Made by a program: the position numbers and the translations under genes. A DNA stretch of 64,000 bases from Polytrichum commune. Lineage: Eukaryota; Streptophyta; Polytrichopsida; Polytrichales; Polytrichaceae. The notes beneath the pieces are model-generated. The model was not told where the DNA came from, searched no databases, and saw nothing but the letters and a program-made list of their open reading frames with translations. Within the stretch, counting starts at the first letter, position 1. Every line of letters begins with the position of its first letter. This document shows, piece after piece, positions 60,501 to 64,000 of the stretch. Location of the stretch: NCBI GenBank assembly GCA_950295325.1, contig OX485807.1, positions 36,362,440 to 36,426,439 on the forward strand, written 5' to 3'.

Positions 60501-63361
60501 CTGATCTGTAAATGTGGATGGCGAAGGTTGTATGGACAAATTTGGAGGCCCCCTTGAATTGATATGAATTTCCAAAGGCGACGGTTAGGGAGATATAACT
60601 CGGTCACATAGCCCCCCCATCAAAGTTATGTTGAGTACTGAGTCTAGAATGGTTAACAATTTTTTTAAACGATGTTTTGGTGTCCATTCTTAGATCCACA
60701 CCTAATCATGCACCACTCAAATATAGGTGTCCATTTAAGATAGGTATCTGAACTAGGTATCCTTACCTTAGCTTGAGTGGTTGAGACTCATCTCCACCTT
60801 GCAAGTGGTGAAGGTTCCATTCTCCACTCAACCATGCTAGCGTTGCTTCCTATGATCCACCCAATCATTGTGGGGATCACCCTGCCAGCCGGTCATCTGA
60901 AAAGTTGTGGGTATTGAAGGGCTCGGCGAGCCTAGAAGGGAGAAAAAATGAGCAGTCAAGTTGCCCTGGTTACGGCCATTAGAAAGAATCGACCTCTTAA
61001 TTGAGGCAGTAGCTTGCAGGCAAAGAGATTATAATTCATCCCAAGTTAGTGTTGGCAAAATAGGGCATTATTCCTTTTTTTGCACAAATAATTGATTAGA
61101 ATCATTTCTTACATACACACTGGAGATGATTTGCAGCCAGCCGAAGTGAAGGAGCATGTTAATATCCCGTTGCATGTACAGTTTTGGGGCATTGATTCAG
61201 GCATCTGCCACAGGTAAATTACAAGAAAGAAGGTTGTCAAAAGCCACTACATTTCTTTTGTGCAGGGTTTTCAGAGGTTTATTTTTCCTTGGACGTATAA
61301 GCTTATTAGTAGTAGCTGAACCATGAGTAGCTTTACCATTGTGCTTCTGGCATTCAGTGTTGGTGGGGCAGATTATAGGTCAGTAAGAGTCGGAGCATTT
61401 ATGGGCCGTCGCGTGATACAAGGCACAGCTTCTGAAGTGTGGAAAGGTTTGAAGGAGTCAGGTGCACCTGAAGAAGTTGATGACTCTGAATTTTATGTTC
61501 CACTTGAGGATACCAAGGAGAACTACTTGTGCAACATCCCTCCAAACAGGTGAAAGAAGTTCCTGGTGTCACATACACTCTTGGCTGTTAGATGGGATTA
61601 TAATTTGTCTCATCCAGTTAGCAATTCTCAATCATGAAAACTGTTGTTTCAAGTGTCAAAATTGGAGTTGAGATGCAAATATTAGAAGATGTCCAAGTGA
61701 AGATTCTTCCTTCTCCATAAGCATTTACATAGGCCCTCCCAATTGTGTTAACTACTGAACCTATAATGGTGTTTTTCACTTCGAGCATGTAGTCGAATCT
61801 CTTCATAACACGTCTTTTTGATGTCCGTTCTTAACTACAAGCCTTGCCATATACCGCTCAATGGAGGCGTCTGCATAAAACTATTGTTTGATTTAGGCCC
61901 GCATACCTTAGGTGTCAGGATATGAACTAATGAATCAAGAATATTGTGTCTACAAATTAACCATAAATAACCAATTTTAAGTACATAGATAGTTCAATTT
62001 CTTTGATTTGATGAATATACGGTTTGCACGACCTATATAAAATGTGAACAAAGACACAATGGATTGAATGCACTCTAATGTATAGACCCCACCATGTACA
62101 GAGGATCATAGATTGATGGTGATTCTTCTCACTTTTCTCTTCAACATCTCAAAAAAAATACATTTGTCTGAGTTCGTTATCACTTCAAATAGCTCTGTGC
62201 AGTTTGCAAAAAGAGTGGTTTCACGAAATATCAGTAGCTGCTGCTATGTATCAGGTTTGAGGCTGTATATGCAAGTATCCTACCAGTTGAATTGAAGGGA
62301 GATAAATTTCTGGAGATCTTTGGTACCCACAATGACCCAGTCACCAAAATCAAACCTAGCAAGGTCTATGCTGTCAAAGCACCAACGGCTCATCCAATTT
62401 ATGAGAACTTCAGAGTTCAGGTGCTTTCCTTGATGTTGATATCTTGATTAATGCTTTATTTTTTCCCATCTGTCGTTGATGGGTGTGTTGTTGTAGACTT
62501 TGTATCACCTAGGTCGACCTAATTGAAGTCAATTTTGATGTGTGCAGTCCTTCGCAATTTTGCTAACAGCCACAAACAGCAATTCTCAACTGGAAGCCTT
62601 GGGGGAGCTGATGTTTCAGGTATGTGATCTACGTGGTTATCGTGTCTTGTCAATGGTTCATCAACCTTTATTACGAAGAATACACAAGAGGATTCACATT
62701 CTAATTGATCCTTAAAAGTATCTCAAAAATTTATGTTTTGGTAGGGAGTTTCACCCCAGTTTTGACAGTTAATAATGTTTAAGTAGCCTTTCAAGTGGGT
62801 CAAAATATCCAATTTTGTTGAAGTGAAGGGGGCCCCAATAGATGGCTATATAGACATGAAATTCATGGTAAGCTTCTGATGGCACGTAATATTGTGCTCC
62901 CAAAAGAAAGACAAGTTCATATTTATGTGACCGTCTCTTAGCAAAGTCAATCGGCCCATTATAAAATGCCAAAAGCGGGGCGAAACTCCCTACCAAAACA
63001 TGACTTCTGAAAAACTTCAAGGATGACTCTAATGGAGTCGCAACTTTCTTCAATTATTTTCTCATTAGCTTTTTGATGTCTCCACCTTCCAAATCTGATA
63101 TCCCAAGCTGTTACAGTTATAACCATGTGTCAGGATATTTGAAACTTCCTTGGGATATTGCAGTCACATAATAGCTATTCAAACTGTGGGTTGGGCTCAC
63201 ACGGCACTGACCGCCTAGTTGCCCTAGTGAAGCAAAAGATACAGAAATCTGAGAGAGATAGCAGAACACTCTTTGGGGCCAAAATTACAGGAGGTGGTTG
63301 CGGAGGTACTGTTTGCATATTGGGGCGAGCAGGCATTGAGAGTAACAATCAAATTTCTGAG
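51529..63361 (+). CDS. ARA1: L-arabinokinase (glycosyltransferase-like + GHMP kinase), 3' end off window
   Basis: 28 exons joined in frame, 952 residues: 51529-51645, 51773-51880, 52115-52183, 52302-52385, 52570-52646, 53036-53102, 53443-53500, 53675-53742, 53903-53965, 54390-54443, 55009-55111, 55261-55370, 55472-55591, 55767-55823, 56131-56297, 56529-56703, 57255-57338, 58060-58185, 58356-58489, 58867-58948, 59419-59506, 59847-59890, 60082-60177, 61137-61213, 61358-61549, 62255-62420, 62548-62619, 63164-63361. The family is ~1,000 residues, so about 40 are missing. It phosphorylates free L-arabinose at C1 with ATP, feeding UDP-arabinose salvage from wall turnover, in the cytosol. N-terminal part: GHGFGHATR (28-36), [27 protein letters not shown]. 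Kinase part: [19 protein letters not shown] (505-523), [12 protein letters not shown] (647-658), [10 protein letters not shown], and [11 protein letters not shown] (927-937). The family usually has Arg in GIRHSVGG; here it is GICHSVGG, and a Ser-to-Cys change sits in the last Gly loop. Introns 19, 20, 24-25 and 28 carry repeats. Confidence 0.97.
53159..53180. repeat. (GT)11 microsatellite in ARA1 intron 6
   Basis: 22 bp of uninterrupted GT, followed by an AT-rich stretch. Confidence 0.95.
57360..57730. repeat. Dispersed repeat in ARA1 intron 17
   Basis: 57590-57725 ('gggagttggtcacctatgatt', 'ccaatggttg', 'aatttctttccacttgtggc', 'gaatttgaataaagag') matches 63870-64000 in the same orientation. 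The left part (57360-57480) resembles 24.9-25.0 kb. It may be one longer element. Confidence 0.65.
58640..58800 (+). repeat. Partial ~350-bp dispersed repeat in ARA1 intron 19
   Basis: Contains 'tcatatgagctccaaa', 'tttgaatttgctaatcattt', 'gtgtttcatatcctatgaga' and 'aaggcccgcttgcctta', the right half of the family. Confidence 0.7.
59050..59400 (+). repeat. Full ~350-bp dispersed repeat in ARA1 intron 20
   Basis: From 'acacctctatttgagtggta' to 'gcccacttacctta'. Same order as 25965-26320 and 63500-63815. It ends shortly before the exon 21 acceptor at 59418. Confidence 0.8.
60540..60755 (-). repeat. ~350-bp dispersed repeat (decayed) in ARA1 intron 23
   Basis: 'cacatagcccccccatcaaa', 'ttgagtactgagtctagaat', 'tttggtgtccattctta' and 'accactcaaatataggtgtc' follow the family order on the minus strand. 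Confidence 0.65.
60765..61082 (+). mobile_element. tRNA-derived SINE-like sequence in ARA1 intron 23
   Basis: 'tagcttgagtggttgagact' near 60769 fits a pol III box A, and 'gaaggttccattctcc' near 60811 fits box B, about 40 bp downstream as in a tRNA. A ~250-bp unrelated body follows and ends in a T-rich run near 61070-61080. It is GC-richer than its surroundings. No target duplication was found, and the 3' end is provisional. Confidence 0.5.
61590..61915 (-). repeat. ~350-bp dispersed repeat in ARA1 intron 25
   Basis: 'cataggccctcccaattgtg', 'ttaactactgaacctataat', 'gtctttttgatgtccgttct', 'taactacaagccttgccata' and 'gcataccttagg' match the copy at 1.43-1.60 kb most closely. Confidence 0.75.
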
Positions 63362-63499
63362 GTACGGGATAAGTACTCTTGCTTTGAGATCTATCATTTC
63401 ACTGCACCACTTCAAGTCTATTCCTTCATGATCTCAAAGTTCTTTAGACATTTAAGTCATCCTCTAATTCGACATGATTTTGCCTGATTCGGTTGCTGA

Positions 63500-64000
63500 T
63501 CTTAAGCATACTCCTATACTTGAGTGGTATGAGGTTTTGTGTGGCTCCAAGAATGGATACCAAAAAGACATGTGTTTAGAGTGAACCGCGTGCAGAATAT
63601 TATATCCATTCTAGGCTCAATAATCAACATGTTTGGGGGATCTATATGACCATTTAAAGAGCACAAGAATCTTCACTCTGATATTCATATGAGCTCTAAA
63701 AATTATAGGGAAAGTGGCCAACCTCGATTTGGATTTGCTAACAATCTTCTATTAATTGCATGTTTCACATCTTAGGAAAAAGTATCCATTTAAGACCCAT
63801 CCACCTTATTGCAACAAGGTGGGTTGTGGAAACCCAAACAAATAAAGTTACCTTTTTAACTAAAAGGGACATTTTGTCAGGAGTTGGTACCCTATGATTT
63901 CCATTGGTTGTTTGGCATACAAAATCAATATTTCTTTCCACTTGTGGTGCATATAGGTACTTGGAGGAAGTGTTTGAATTTTAATGAAGAGAAAAATATC
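63500..64000 (+). repeat. ~350-bp dispersed repeat plus a second repeat in ARA1 intron 28
   Basis: 63500-63815 is a full family copy ('cttgagtggtatgaggtttt' to 'aagacccatccacctta'). It is followed at 63870 by the repeat shared with intron 17. The intron is at least 639 bp; the terminal exon is not reached. Confidence 0.78.

Noticed and set aside
1-64000. Intact tRNA or rRNA genes
   Set aside because: No full cloverleaf or rRNA-like stretch was seen; only box A/B-like fragments within repeat-like sequences.

Overview
The window is nuclear DNA from a land plant. It has many-exon genes with GT-AG introns, a protein that appears plastid-targeted, a plant-type L-arabinokinase, a precursor resembling PSY sulfated peptides, a decayed Ty3/gypsy element, and several short transposon families. 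I cannot place the species from sequence alone. The gene spacing and the unusual F-box pseudogene fit a non-seed or basal plant as well as a seed plant.

Layout. 1-3.1 kb (minus): 5' part of a HAD-like phosphatase gene whose 3' end lies off the left edge. 3.1-9 kb: repeats, including a Ty3/gypsy pol remnant with a PHD finger and a 125-bp tandem array. 9.27-11.47 kb (plus): a complete four-exon DUF300/TMEM184 gene. 11.5-30.9 kb: gene-poor and repeat-rich, holding small transposons with visible target-site duplications (a 92-bp palindromic element in three copies, a 940-bp hAT-like element, a Stowaway-like element, a SINE-like insertion) and older dispersed repeats. 29.1-31.83 kb (plus): a degenerate ~200-290-bp tandem array leading into a three-exon PSY-like gene. 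33.1-34.54 kb (minus): a broken F-box/kelch gene. 36.6-39.87 kb (minus): a six-exon gene for a predicted plastid membrane protein with a CxxC/CxxC zinc ribbon. Its first intron carries a tandem array that re-copies the end of exon 1. 40.6-46.6 kb: repeats, including a perfect 35-bp hairpin. 46.64-49.67 kb (minus): a complete Lunapark gene. 51.53 kb to the right edge (plus): an L-arabinokinase gene with 28 visible exons and its last exon(s) outside. Lunapark and arabinokinase are head to head, 1.86 kb apart.

The genes do not form a pathway: phosphatase, membrane transporter-like protein, peptide hormone, plastid protein, ER-shaping protein and sugar salvage kinase. What links the window is its repeat behaviour. 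Medium-size tandem duplications (about 110-310 bp units) sit inside or beside nearly every gene, and several small transposons are intact enough to give exact ends.

All exon joins were worked out by hand from reading frame, splice sites and phase. Every listed join keeps frame, but none has transcript support here.
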